Shown: positions 1 to 8,560 of the stretch, one piece after another | How positions within the stretch are numbered: position 1 is the first letter of the stretch | Layout of the letters: the number at the start of each line of letters is the position of its first letter | DNA from: Clostridiales bacterium | Lineage (GTDB): Bacteria; Bacillota; Clostridia; Oscillospirales; CAG-272 | Assembly: GCA_016280525.1 (NCBI GenBank) | Contig: JAEEGW010000096.1 | Location: forward strand, 1-14,472 | Reading direction: 5' to 3' | DNA length: 14,472 nt | Position numbers and translations under genes: made by a program | Notes under the pieces: model-generated | Told to the model about the DNA's origin: nothing | Database searches by the model: none | The model's input: only the letters and a program-made list of their open reading frames with translations

Positions 1-66
1 CATTGAGCAGCCGGGCGACTGTTCCCCGTCGCGCAGCGTTGTGTCAAAAATTTTGATTTTTCTCAT
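1..66 (-). CDS. leuA: 2-isopropylmalate synthase (LeuA-type), N-terminal 22 codons only
   Basis: The reverse complement of the left edge opens with ATG at 66-64 and reads 22 in-frame codons to the window boundary. The peptide contains DTTLRDGEQSPG (residues 8-19), the signature at the start of the HMGL-like TIM barrel shared by 2-isopropylmalate synthase, homocitrate synthase and citramalate synthase; the Arg-Asp of LRDGEQ belongs to the active site and the Asp binds the divalent metal in the family. The ending SPGCSM fits LeuA best, but homocitrate or citramalate synthase cannot be excluded from 22 residues. LeuA condenses acetyl-CoA with 2-oxoisovalerate in leucine synthesis. The start lies 2 bp after the stop of the upstream lipoprotein gene, with a weak GGGAAA about 8 bp upstream, so it is probably translated from the lepA-hemW transcript. 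No leucine leader peptide or T-box is visible before it. Confidence 0.85.
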   Translation of the reverse strand, partial: MRKIKIFDTTLRDGEQSPGCSM

Positions 67-68
67 TA

Positions 69-698
69 TCAGTTTCCCAATCTGAAAGCGATATTGCTTA
101 TATATACCGGGCAGCCGTCGGAGCGCAGCTTTACGGCTCCTCCGCCGTTGTCCGACCCTTTATCAGTGCGTATGAGCTCCGTGCCGTCCGCGTATACGGT
201 AAAACCGTCCGGGGACGCCGTCAGCTTTATTTTAACCGTCTCTTTTTTGCCCGTCTCATACGTCACGCCGCCGTATAACGCGCTGTGCTCGCGCAGCTTT
301 ATCCATTCGCCGGGCATGCCGTCGTCCGGCAGGCTGTTTTTACTGTAAAGCCAGAAGCCGAACCACAGAGCGCCGCCGTCTTTAATATACGCGTCAAATT
401 CAAAGCAGAATTTTTCGTCGCTGCCCGGCTCGTAGTTGACGGTAAGATCGAAATATCCGCCGCCTCCCGTGCCGAGCCAACCGTCGCGGTACTCAAACCC
501 CGAGCCCGTCACGGCAAAATCCGGGTCGTCAGCAAGTATTTGTTCATCCATGCCCGCGTACGCCCACCCCGTGCCGTAGCTTTCGCTTGCCGGCTCCGGA
601 AGCTTAACGGTCTCTTTTTCGGTCTCTGCCGGTTCTTTGCCGCAGGACTGCGTGAATATAAGCAGAACAAGCGACAAAACGGTCAGAAATCTTTTCAT
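69..698 (-). CDS. Predicted lipoprotein, possible concanavalin A/LamG-like domain
   Basis: A 209-residue protein with a type II signal peptide: positive N-terminus (MKRF), hydrophobic stretch at residues 5-15, then Cys19 in FTQSC. The lipobox is weak because the -3 residue is Thr rather than Leu or Val. A short Glu/Pro/Lys-rich linker (about 20-40) leads to a beta-rich domain with Gly/Trp/Tyr-rich strands; the end (about 140-209, with TVKIKLTASPDGFTVYADG) resembles the concanavalin A/LamG-like beta sandwiches of surface carbohydrate-binding or glycosidase-associated proteins. That fold is an inference from pattern; I do not recognise a named family. I chose the start at 698 because its ATG overlaps the TAA of the upstream aminopeptidase gene (TAATG), a typical coupling arrangement. 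An upstream in-frame ATG at 710 would add four residues and sits too close to the AAAGGAAA sequence. It is probably cotranscribed with the aminopeptidase and leuA genes. Substrate is unknown. Confidence 0.75.
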   Translation of the reverse strand: MKRFLTVLSLVLLIFTQSCGKEPAETEKETVKLPEPASESYGTGWAYAGMDEQILADDPDFAVTGSGFEYRDGWLGTGGGGYFDLTVNYEPGSDEKFCFEFDAYIKDGGALWFGFWLYSKNSLPDDGMPGEWIKLREHSALYGGVTYETGKKETVKIKLTASPDGFTVYADGTELIRTDKGSDNGGGAVKLRSDGCPVYISNIAFRLGN

Positions 699-1921
699 TA
701 AAACGCCCATTTTCCTTTGCGGAATATCGGTACGATCCTGCCGTCCGCGGTTTTGGCGTCTATATCAAGGCCCTCGTAGCCTACCATGAAATCCTCGTGA
801 TTCATGGAGTCGTTCACGCCCATCGCGCGGCATTCTTCAAGAGTTTTATCCTCGTAGCCTCTTATCGTATTGGTGAAGCCCATGCCGAGCGCCATGTGGC
901 ACGACGCGTTTTCGTCAAACAACGTGTTATAAAACAGTATGCCGGACTCGTTTATCGGAGAGTTTACCGGTATGAGCGCGCATTCGCCCAAGTAAGCCGC
1001 GCCCTCGTCCATATTTATCATCTGTTTCAGCAATTCTTCGTTCTTTTCCGCGTGCACCTCAACCGCCTTGCCGTTTTCAAAACGGACGGAGAAGTTTTCT
1101 ATAAGCTCGCCGTTGTACGAAAGCGGCTTCGTGGCGTAAACTATGCCCTCCGCCTTGCCGCGCATAGGCGAGGTGAAGCATTCTTCCGTCGGGATGTTTG
1201 CGTTGAAGCTGACGCCGGATAACGTCTTTTCGTCCGCGCCCATGAACATACCCTCGGGTATCATGCCGACAGTAAGATCTGTGCCGTTGTCGCCTTTGTA
1301 GTGAAGCTCGGCTATGCCTAAACTGTTAAGGTAATCGCAGCGGTCGTGCAGGTCTTTGTCATGTTCTTCCCACGCCTTTATCGGATCGTCCGTCACGCGT
1401 GAGGTGAACAGAATAGCTTCCCACAGCTTTTCTATCGCCTGACTTACGCGCATTCCGGGGAATACTTTTTTCGCCCACGCCGCGCCGGGAACGGCGGCTA
1501 TGCACCACTGCTGTTTGTTTTCCATTTTGTCATAGTACGGTTTGAGTATCGGGTAGCTCTTCTGATCGGCTTTTGCGCTCTTTTTCTGATTTACGCCCTT
1601 CATACCGTCGGGGTCCGCAGGCATCAGATATATCGTGGCGGGCAGCGTATCGACGTAATGCTGCAGACGCGCCTTTTCCCATTCCTCGACCTTTGCAAGC
1701 TCCGTGACTGTCTGATGACGAACGTGCAGCTTGTAAAGAGGCTGATGGCGGAATTCCACCGTTACCTTTTTCGCGCCGGCTTTATAGCACTCGTCAACGA
1801 GCATCTCGACGAACCTCGGCTGATCGAGCTGAGCCGTTATTATAACGTCCTGTCCTTTCTGTACGTTTGCGCCTTTTACGGCTATAAGTTTTGCGTATTT
1901 TCTTAATACTGTTTGTTTCAT
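698..1921 (-). CDS. M29-family metallo-aminopeptidase
   Basis: A 407-residue cytoplasmic protein of the AmpS/PepS/aminopeptidase T family (peptidase M29), which removes N-terminal residues from peptides using a two-metal site. Visible family blocks are NIPTEE (243-248), Glu313 in LGECALIP, FDENASCHMALG (335-346) with His342, and MNHEDFMVG (373-381) with the His375-x-Asp377 pair. These match the metal ligands and active-site positions known for the Thermus and Staphylococcus enzymes (two Glu, His, and the His-x-Asp pair). Length is typical for the family and there is no signal peptide. The start has a good site, GAAAGGAAAAAC, about 8 bp upstream. It lies 13 bp after hemW, and its stop overlaps the next gene by one base (TAATG), so it sits in the lepA operon. 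Role is probably general peptide turnover; which residue it prefers cannot be read from sequence. Confidence 0.95.
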   Translation of the reverse strand: MKQTVLRKYAKLIAVKGANVQKGQDVIITAQLDQPRFVEMLVDECYKAGAKKVTVEFRHQPLYKLHVRHQTVTELAKVEEWEKARLQHYVDTLPATIYLMPADPDGMKGVNQKKSAKADQKSYPILKPYYDKMENKQQWCIAAVPGAAWAKKVFPGMRVSQAIEKLWEAILFTSRVTDDPIKAWEEHDKDLHDRCDYLNSLGIAELHYKGDNGTDLTVGMIPEGMFMGADEKTLSGVSFNANIPTEECFTSPMRGKAEGIVYATKPLSYNGELIENFSVRFENGKAVEVHAEKNEELLKQMINMDEGAAYLGECALIPVNSPINESGILFYNTLFDENASCHMALGMGFTNTIRGYEDKTLEECRAMGVNDSMNHEDFMVGYEGLDIDAKTADGRIVPIFRKGKWAF

Positions 1922-1934
1922 GTCGTTTTTCCTT

Positions 1935-3027
1935 TCAATATATAAAATCCGTGATTATCGTATTTGAGACGAAAATGCCGCTGTCGGATAGATAAAAACT
2001 CTTATCCGTGTTTACGGCAAAGCCTCCGTCTGTATACGTTTTTATTTGTTTTTCAAATTTTTTGTCAAAATCAAGTTTGAATTTTTCTTTGTATTCGTCC
2101 TTGTCAACGCCGGAAGACAGCCGCAGATGAAGCATTATATACTCCGCTTCTCTGCCCGCCGCGTCAAGCGTCTCGACGACGTCCGGCGCGTTGCCGGATA
2201 AAAACTCTTTCATATCCGGCGACTGCAGGTATCTTGTATTTCCTGTAAGCGACGCCGCGGCGAGTCCGAAACCTATATAATCTCCACCCTGCCAGTAGCG
2301 CAGGTTGTGGCGGCTTTCATACCCCGGCTTTGCAAAATTGCTTATCTCGTATCTGTTATAGCCGTTTGCTTTGAGCTTTGCGTTTATCTGCGCGTACATA
2401 TCCGCCGTCGTATCGTCGTCCGGCAGGACCGGCTTTTGCTTATACAGCGGCGTGCCCTCTTCGAGCTTCAGCGCGTACGCCGAAATGTGTTCGGGTTTAA
2501 GCTGTAATACAAAATCAAGACTGTGGTCAAGGCTTTCCGGCGTTTGTCCGGGGATTCCGTACATTAAATCAAGATTTATATTTTCAAATCCCGCTTCACG
2601 CGCGTTTCGGACGAGCCTTGCCCCGTCCGTTACGGTGTGCGATACTCTGCCGAGAGCTTTCAACTCGCTCTCATTTGCCGTCTGTATACCGGCAGACAGC
2701 CGGTTGAATCCCGCTTTTTTCATCAGCTTCAAGCCGTTTATATCGACCGTCCCGGGATTCGCTTCCGCCGTTATTTCGCAGCCGTTTGATATGCTGAAAT
2801 TTGATAATATCGCGTCAAGTATCAGACACAGCCTGTCCGCGCCGATATAAGTCGGCGTGCCGCCGCCGAAATATATGCTTTTAACGCTCTGCTCCGTTTT
2901 ATACGCTTTTATCCGGTGTATAAGCTCGGAAACGTAGGCGTCAACGGTCGATACGTCGGGCGACGAGCAGAAATCGCAGTAGCCGCATTTTGACTTGCAG
3001 TACGGGACGTGGACGTATATCGCCGTG

Positions 3028-3035
<8 letters not shown>
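1935..3035 (-). CDS. hemW: Radical SAM heme chaperone HemW
   Basis: A 366-residue radical SAM protein. Cys13, Cys17 and Cys20 form the CxxxCxxC that ligates the [4Fe-4S] cluster, followed by DFCS with an additional Cys23; GGGTP (57-61) is the SAM-binding glycine motif; HNLRYW (243-248) is the HNxxYW motif that separates HemW from true HemN coproporphyrinogen dehydrogenases and contains the heme-contacting histidine described for HemW. These proteins are often mislabelled oxygen-independent coproporphyrinogen III oxidase. HemW is thought to deliver heme to membrane respiratory enzymes. The open frame extends 30 codons further upstream, but that extension is basic, non-conserved and lies inside lepA, so I place the start at 3035: the ATG lies within the last codons of lepA (8-bp overlap) and the mature N-terminus MNDTAIYVHVPYC fits the family. 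lepA-hemW adjacency is a classic conserved order in Bacillota. Confidence 0.95.
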
Positions 3036-4833
<1,798 letters not shown>

Positions 4834-4868
4834 CTTTTTCTCCCAAGAAAAAAATATTATTTCATTTT

Positions 4869-4897
4869 ATTTTATCATATATGCGCGCAAAAGTCAA
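4869..4897 (-). promoter_or_regulatory. Sigma-A promoter for the lepA operon
   Basis: On the minus strand TTGACT (4897-4892) and TAAAAT (4874-4869) are separated by exactly 17 bp, and TGA directly before the -10 box gives an extended -10 (TGn). The spacing to the lepA start (about 35 bp downstream) is suitable. The repeat block begins just 10 bp upstream of the -35 box, so the heptamer array lies directly behind this promoter. Confidence 0.8.
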
Positions 4898-4907
4898 GAT
4901 GTTTTTT

Positions 4908-5041
4908 AATTAAGAATTAAGAATTCAGAATTCAGAATGTAGGGACGACCGTTGGTCGTCAGTCGTAGGGGAGGGGTCTATCCACAAGAATTAAGAATTA
5001 AGAATTAAGAATTCAGAATGTAGGGGCGACCATTGGTCGTC
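4908..5041. repeat. Two direct copies of heptamer array plus GTAGGG palindrome
   Basis: Copy 1 (4908-4960) reads as heptamers AATTAAG, AATTAAG, AATTCAG, AATTCAG, AATGTAG and then the palindrome GACGACC-GTT-GGTCGTC (4944-4960). Copy 2 (4989-5041) reads AATTAAG three times, AATTCAG, AATGTAG and then CGACCA-T-TGGTCG (5027-5039), extended by outer G/C pairs. The period is 81 bp. The last heptamer merges into the GTAGGG that opens the palindrome, so array and palindrome behave as one module. The copies differ in which heptamers are AATTAAG or AATTCAG. Just after copy 2, 5057-5080 is an A-rich purine tract with two AGAATAA-like heptamers. No coding potential is visible. Confidence 0.85.
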
Positions 5042-5086
5042 CGTTTTTAAATAATAAAGAAGAAAGAATAAAGAATAAAAACCGGT

Positions 5087-5432
5087 GTCCCTTCGGGACG
5101 AAAATGGGTGGTTACCCGCCCCTCAAGCTCGGGCTACGCCCGAGAACCCCCCCATACCCCCCTGTCCCCTCCCGTCAAATCAAGATTTGAGGGGGCAGCG
5201 TGCGATGCATCTGCCTCCCTCGCTTGAGGAGGTGGCTTGACGGAACGCCGAGACGGAAGGAGTACCTCAAACGGTTGAAGAACTCCCTCAGTCGCTTCGC
5301 GACAGCTCCCCCCGAGGAGGAGCCTTTCTCAAAATCCCCGATGCTTTGGTGAATCGCCCATACAACGGGTTGTCGATAGGGATTTTCCGAAAACGAGGAG
5401 TGAGTTTTCGGGGGTTCACGAGCGGTGAGCCC
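5087..5432. repeat. Hairpin-rich non-coding block (palindromic repeat cluster)
   Basis: This 346-bp stretch has no credible gene but a dense series of inverted repeats: GTCCC/GGGAC (5087-5099, TTC loop); CTCGGGC/GCCCGAG (5128-5144, TAC loop); TCAAATC/GATTTGA (5175-5190); GAGGGGGCAG with CTGCCTCCCTC (5189-5221, one bulge), enclosed by an outer pair CCGTCAA (5172-5178)/TTGACGG (5237-5243) that competes with the TCAAATC hairpin; GTCGC/GCGAC (5291-5303, TTC loop) followed by GCTCC/GGAGC (5305-5323); AAAATCCC (5331-5338)/GGGATTTT (5379-5386); CCGAAAAC/GTTTTCGG (5387-5411); and GGGTTCAC/GTGAGCCC (5412-5432, one wobble). These resemble the interspersed palindromic repeats common between genes in uncultured gut Clostridia. 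Function is unknown. Confidence 0.75.
5147..5173 (-). other. Potential G-quadruplex motif on the minus strand
   Basis: The plus strand has C7-ATA-C6-TGT-C4-T-C3. The minus strand therefore has four runs of three or more G separated by loops of 1, 3 and 3 bases, which satisfies the usual G3+N1-7 rule. It lies between the CTCGGGC hairpin and the TCAAATC hairpin of the repeat block. Folding in vivo is not shown by sequence. Confidence 0.5.
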
Positions 5433-5443
5433 AAATATTCCAT

Positions 5444-5471
5444 CTTAATTCTTAATTCTTAATTCTTAATT
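5444..5471. repeat. Right-end heptamer array, four CTTAATT copies
   Basis: Four perfect tandem copies of CTTAATT (5444-5450, 5451-5457, 5458-5464, 5465-5471). The motif is the reverse complement of the AATTAAG heptamers at 4908-4921 and 4989-5009, so the whole intergenic block is flanked by heptamer arrays in inverted orientation, like loose terminal inverted repeats. A T-run (to 5476) follows. Confidence 0.85.
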
Positions 5472-5503
5472 TTTTTCCTCTCTTTAAAATTCACTTTTTG
5501 TAA

Positions 5504-5526
5504 ACTTATAACGCTTGATTATAAGT
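5504..5526. promoter_or_regulatory. Inverted repeat overlapping the lplA -35 box, candidate operator
   Basis: ACTTATAA (5504-5511) and TTATAAGT (5519-5526) are perfect 8-bp arms with a 7-bp spacer. The -35 box TTGATT (5515-5520) lies inside it, so a dimeric protein bound here would occlude RNA polymerase. No regulator gene is in the window and the motif is not one I can name. Confidence 0.5.
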
Positions 5527-5543
5527 GAATCGGATCATATAAT
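5515..5543 (+). promoter_or_regulatory. Sigma-A promoter for lplA
   Basis: TTGATT (5515-5520) and TATAAT (5538-5543) are 17 bp apart, which is optimal, and lie about 30 bp upstream of the lplA start. It is on the plus strand and diverges from the lepA promoter across the repeat block. Confidence 0.8.
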
Positions 5544-5571
5544 GGATACAACGTAAAAAACCGGAGTTATT

Positions 5572-6531
5572 ATGAAAGCGTATATAAATACAAGCACAGA
5601 TCCTTATTTCAATCTCGCCGCGGAGCAGTATCTGCTCGATACCGAGGATGGGAAGATATTCATGCTGTGGCGCAATGACAAGGCGGTGATAATAGGCCGC
5701 AATCAGAACGCGTACGCGGAGATTGACCGCGCGTTCGTAAAAGAACACGACATAGCCGTCGTTCGCCGTCTTACCGGCGGCGGCGCGGTGTTCCACGATC
5801 TCGGAAACGTGAATTTTACGTTCATATCACCGAAGCGCGACGATGATCTGCTTGATTTTTCGCATTTCTGCGCGCCTGTTGTAACCGCTTTGCGGAAGCT
5901 CGGCGTGCCGGCTGAGCTCTCCGGCAGAAACGATATGACGGTAAACGGCCGAAAATTCTCCGGAAACGCCGCCTGCGTATATAACGGCAAGTCTATGCAC
6001 CATGGCACGCTTCTTTTCTCCGCGGACGTATCGGAGATCGAAGGCTCGCTGCACGTTGACCCGGAAAAAATGCAGAGCAAGGGCATAAAAAGCGTAAGAT
6101 CGCGCGTTTGCAATTTAAAAGAATACCTGCCGGACCTTGACGTAACCGGATTTTTCGATTATCTCATATCCGAAATAGCGCCGGATGCGTCGTATTTCAG
6201 CGACGGGCAGATAAAAGGCATACAAAAGCTGAAAGACGAAAAATACGGCACCTGGGAATGGAACTACGGCGTATCAAAACAGTACGCGAAGACCGCGAAA
6301 AAGCGTTATCCGTTCGGCTCGGTAGAAATATCGTACACCGCGGAAAACGGTATATTATCGGACGTGAAAATTTCAGGCGACTATTTCGGAACGTCCCCGA
6401 CAAAAGAGCTTGAAAACAGACTCAAAGGCTGCCGTTTGTCATACGGCGAGCTGTGCGGCGCCTTATCCGGCGCGGACGAATTCATATCCGGCGCGTCGCC
6501 GGAGCAGATAACGGACCTTTTTATGATGTGA
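5572..6531 (+). CDS. lplA: Lipoate-protein ligase A
   Basis: A 319-residue enzyme of the LplA/BPL fold that activates free lipoate with ATP and attaches it to a lysine of lipoyl domains (GcvH or 2-oxoacid dehydrogenase E2). Visible motifs are RRLTGGGAVFHD (65-76) followed by GNVNF, the NGRKFSGNA block (125-133) with the catalytic Lys128, HHGTLLF (143-149) and the KSVRSRVCNL segment (173-182). A C-terminal accessory domain is present (about 240-319), with WEWNYG (228-233) marking the join, so it is a full-length two-domain ligase. The start ATG has GGAG seven bases upstream. It is first in its transcript behind a strong promoter overlapped by an inverted repeat. No acceptor protein gene (gcvH, E2) is nearby, which suggests a stand-alone scavenging gene. 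The first residues, MKAYINTSTDPYFNLAAEQYL, fit the family start exactly. Confidence 0.96.
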   Translation: MKAYINTSTDPYFNLAAEQYLLDTEDGKIFMLWRNDKAVIIGRNQNAYAEIDRAFVKEHDIAVVRRLTGGGAVFHDLGNVNFTFISPKRDDDLLDFSHFCAPVVTALRKLGVPAELSGRNDMTVNGRKFSGNAACVYNGKSMHHGTLLFSADVSEIEGSLHVDPEKMQSKGIKSVRSRVCNLKEYLPDLDVTGFFDYLISEIAPDASYFSDGQIKGIQKLKDEKYGTWEWNYGVSKQYAKTAKKRYPFGSVEISYTAENGILSDVKISGDYFGTSPTKELENRLKGCRLSYGELCGALSGADEFISGASPEQITDLFMM

Positions 6532-6544
6532 CGGACGCATCATA
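6522..6544 (+). other. Small hairpin at the end of lplA
   Basis: TATGATGTG (6522-6530) can pair with CGCATCATA (6536-6544) as a 9-bp stem with one G-U wobble and a 5-base loop; it spans the lplA stop codon. There is no clear T-run, so it is more likely a weak attenuating or stabilising stem than a full terminator, and read-through into the next gene 52 bp on is plausible. Confidence 0.35.
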
Positions 6545-6582
6545 TTTACAAAAAACCACCGGAAACAAACAGGGAGGAAAAA

Positions 6583-8037
6583 ATGAGAAAATTTATTGTT
6601 GTTATCTTATTGCTTTGCATTGTCGTATCGGTCGTAAGCTGCACTCGGAATGACGGTATTACAACAGCTGAAATACCGGAGATAAAGCAAACCGAAGCGG
6701 AAACGGAAACGGCGGCGGAAACCGACGTTGAAACGGAAACGGAGACCGAACCCGAGACCGAAACGGAAGCCGAAACGGAAACCGAAACGGAAGCCGAAAC
6801 GGAAACCGATACGGAAACCGAAACGGAGCGTACTGCCGAACCGGAAATGATACGCACGGTTTATAAAAACGGCAGCGTCACCGTGACGGAAGAATACGGT
6901 ATAATAACCGTATACGATCTTGAAGGAAACGTCATATTAAAGGACGGTTATGACAGCGTGTCCGAAATAACGCCCGGTTATCTTCTGCTTTCGAAAGACG
7001 GACGTTATAATCTGTTTGACACAAACTACGTAAATGAAGGCGGAAAAAGACGCGTCATAGGTCTTATGTTTGACAAACCGTACGACAGGATATACGCAAT
7101 GGGCGTTGATTTTTCGGACGTTAACAACGCATTTGTTGTAAAAGACGGCGATATTGAACGTCCCTTTGTGAACGGACGTCTGTACGATATAGACTGTACG
7201 TGCGGCTGTTACGTAAAAGAGAGTTTTCTGTGGGCAAAGAACAAAGACGATAAACAGGGACTGTACCGTTTGGAAAGGTTCAGCGATCAGTACAACGTCA
7301 TATATCCTGCCGAAGCGGAAGAAATAATCTGCACCTTTACCGTAGTCGACAGCGGCGATCCGACGGAAAACGAGCGATCCGCCGATTTTTACCTTTTCGT
7401 GCGCAAAAACGATAAATACGCTCTTCACTACGTTTCAAATTCTTATAATGAAAGCGCACAGCAGTTAACGGACTTCGTTTACGACTGCGTTACAAGGACC
7501 CCGGACGGGCTGACCTGCGTCATGAGAGACGGCGTTCAGTATACGCTTGACGGCAAAGGAAACGAAACAAGATGCGATCTCGTTACGTTGAGTGAAGCGG
7601 ACGGCTTAAAGATCGTAAAATACAGCGCGTTTCGAAATACTTACGGCGTTACAGACGGCAAAGGCAATACGATAATACCGCCTGAATACTGGCTTATAGA
7701 ATATTTGGACGGCGGATTTTTCTGCAGCAAATACGCAAAATTTGAGGACGGCGTCGTTATAGACCAAAGCGGAAAAGCGCTGACGTCCTCGTCTTTAAGA
7801 TTCGCTCACGGTTTTCATGCGCCGGACAACAAAAACACTCTTGTGATAGCGGATTACGCGGGAGAGCTGACAGGCAACGTTTCTAAAGATGTCCTGGTAG
7901 GCGGCGACGGCAGGGTCATAGTGCCGGATCTTGATTATAATACTTTGGAATATGCAGAAAACGACACGTATACGGTCAGTCTCAAAAACGGCGAAACGTG
8001 CACGGTGAACAATAAAGGAGAGGTAATAGATAATTAA
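6583..8037 (+). CDS. Lipoprotein with Thr-Glu spacer and WG-like repeats
   Basis: A 484-residue protein with a clear type II signal peptide: MRK, hydrophobic core (4-18) and lipobox VVSC with Cys20, so it is lipid-anchored on the outer face of the membrane. Residues 36-88 are an almost uninterrupted Thr-Glu/Ala-Glu tract, probably an extended spacer through the cell wall. The remainder (about 90-484) is beta-rich with repeating Gly-Asn/Lys-Asp turns; the segment 353-378 (YGVTDGKGNTIIPPEY followed by a hydrophobic strand and DGG) looks like a WG/KWG-type repeat, and similar short strand-turn units occur at 104-122 and 437-450. Such repeats are poorly understood and may form a propeller-like binding surface. 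A CTCGC cluster (205-209) and other Cys residues are unusual for an exported protein. The start has GGGAGG six bases upstream. It could be read through from lplA. Function unknown. Confidence 0.85.
   Translation: MRKFIVVILLLCIVVSVVSCTRNDGITTAEIPEIKQTEAETETAAETDVETETETEPETETEAETETETEAETETDTETETERTAEPEMIRTVYKNGSVTVTEEYGIITVYDLEGNVILKDGYDSVSEITPGYLLLSKDGRYNLFDTNYVNEGGKRRVIGLMFDKPYDRIYAMGVDFSDVNNAFVVKDGDIERPFVNGRLYDIDCTCGCYVKESFLWAKNKDDKQGLYRLERFSDQYNVIYPAEAEEIICTFTVVDSGDPTENERSADFYLFVRKNDKYALHYVSNSYNESAQQLTDFVYDCVTRTPDGLTCVMRDGVQYTLDGKGNETRCDLVTLSEADGLKIVKYSAFRNTYGVTDGKGNTIIPPEYWLIEYLDGGFFCSKYAKFEDGVVIDQSGKALTSSSLRFAHGFHAPDNKNTLVIADYAGELTGNVSKDVLVGGDGRVIVPDLDYNTLEYAENDTYTVSLKNGETCTVNNKGEVIDN
6691..6828 (+). 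repeat. GAAACS hexamer-like tract coding for Thr-Glu
   Basis: The DNA behind the spacer alternates GAAACG, GAAACC and close variants (also GAAGCC, GAGACC) in frame for about 23 Thr-Glu or Ala-Glu units. Units are a multiple of three, so slippage would change spacer length without breaking the frame. Confidence 0.75.
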
Positions 8038-8041
8038 GCAG

Positions 8042-8064
8042 AGGGGCGATCATTGATCGCCCCT
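8042..8064. repeat. Perfect GTAGGG-family palindrome after the lipoprotein gene, possible terminator
   Basis: AGGGGCGATCA (8042-8052) and TGATCGCCCCT (8054-8064) are perfect 11-bp arms around one base, starting 4 bp after the lipoprotein stop. The core GATCATTGATC belongs to the same family as the palindromes at 4944-4960 and 5027-5039. It could act as a transcription terminator or mRNA 3' stabiliser, but only a weak T-rich stretch (GTATTCATTT) follows. Confidence 0.65.
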
Positions 8065-8065
8065 G

Positions 8066-8110
8066 TATTCATTTCGCGTCAGCGTAAATTCACGACGGCG
8101 ATCAGCCGTC
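8066..8110. repeat. Degenerate left part of the heptamer-hairpin array
   Basis: A TATTCAT separator (8066-8072), mini-hairpin CGC/GCG (8075-8084), separator AATTCAC (8087-8093) and hairpin GACGGC/GCCGTC (8094-8110, 5-base loop). Here the separators read AATTCAC/AATTCAT; in the next unit they switch to the reverse complement GTGAATT, with the switch at the 8-bp-arm palindrome 8111-8133. Confidence 0.6.
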
Positions 8111-8324
8111 AATTCATTTGTAAGGAATGAATTGCCCTGCGGGCGTGAATTGCGCCTTATGGCGCGTGAATTGTCTTGCGACGTGAATTGCCCTGCGGGC
8201 ATTAAAGACGGACGAGCAATGCCTGCCCCTACAGTCAACCCGCCGTAAGGCGGATTTCATCACCGCAGGTGATTTCATTGCAAAGCGATTTCATCCGTTC
8301 GCTTAGGCGGACGGATTTCATTTT
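8111..8324. repeat. Heptamer-separated hairpin array, copy A (214 bp)
   Basis: It opens with palindrome AATTCATT/AATGAATT (8111-8133). Then 7-bp separators ATGAATT (8127-8133) and GTGAATT (8145-8151, 8166-8172, 8183-8189) alternate with hairpins GCCC/GGGC (8134-8144), GCGCC/GGCGC (8152-8165), GTC/GAC (8173-8182) and GCCC/GGGC (8190-8200). A degenerate copy of the GTAGGGG palindrome lies in the middle (about 8211-8233, read from the other strand). The right half uses another 7-bp separator, ATTTCAT (8254-8260, 8272-8278, 8288-8294, 8315-8321), alternating with hairpins CCGCC/GGCGG (8240-8253), CACC/GGTG (8261-8271), a short TGC-AAA-GCG stem (8279-8287) and CCGTTCGC/GCGGACGG (8295-8314, one wobble). 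No open frame of any credibility overlaps it. Confidence 0.85.
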
Positions 8325-8336
8325 CGTGTGGCTCCA

Positions 8337-8550
8337 AATTCATTTGTAAGGAATGAATTGCCCTGCGGGCGTGAATTGCGCCTTATGGCGCGTGAATTGT
8401 CTTGCGACGTGAATTGCCCTGCGGGCATTAAAGACGGACGAGCAATGCTCGCCCCTACAGTCTACCCGCCGTAAGGCGGATTTCATCACCGCAGGTGATT
8501 TCATTGCAAAGCGATTTCATCCGTTCGCTTAGGCGGACGGATTTCATTTT
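8337..8550. repeat. Heptamer-separated hairpin array, copy B (214 bp)
   Basis: A direct copy of 8111-8324 shifted by 226 bp, with no insertions or deletions and, by my reading, three substitutions, all near the central palindrome. In this copy the palindrome is intact: CGAGCA (8439-8444) and TGCTCG (8446-8451). The 12-bp gap between the copies (8325-8336) is unrelated sequence. Near-identity indicates recent duplication or ongoing homogenisation. Confidence 0.88.
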
Positions 8551-8560
8551 ATTTGGGGTT

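Noticed and set aside
285..701. Open frame antisense to the small lipoprotein
   Set aside because: A shadow of the lipoprotein gene; composition is that of a complement frame and there is no start signal.
4908..5471. Insertion sequence with a transposase
   Set aside because: No open frame with transposase motifs and no clear target duplication; at most a non-autonomous element.
6546..6857. Ser-Val repeat protein on the minus strand
   Set aside because: The complement of the Thr-Glu repeat DNA; a low-complexity artefact.
8050..8238. 62-codon minus-strand frame
   Set aside because: Lies across the hairpin array; no start signal, no conserved feature.
8111..8550. CRISPR array
   Set aside because: Separators are only 7 bp, the intervening parts are self-complementary and 9-20 bp long, the two copies are identical rather than unique spacers, and no cas gene is present.
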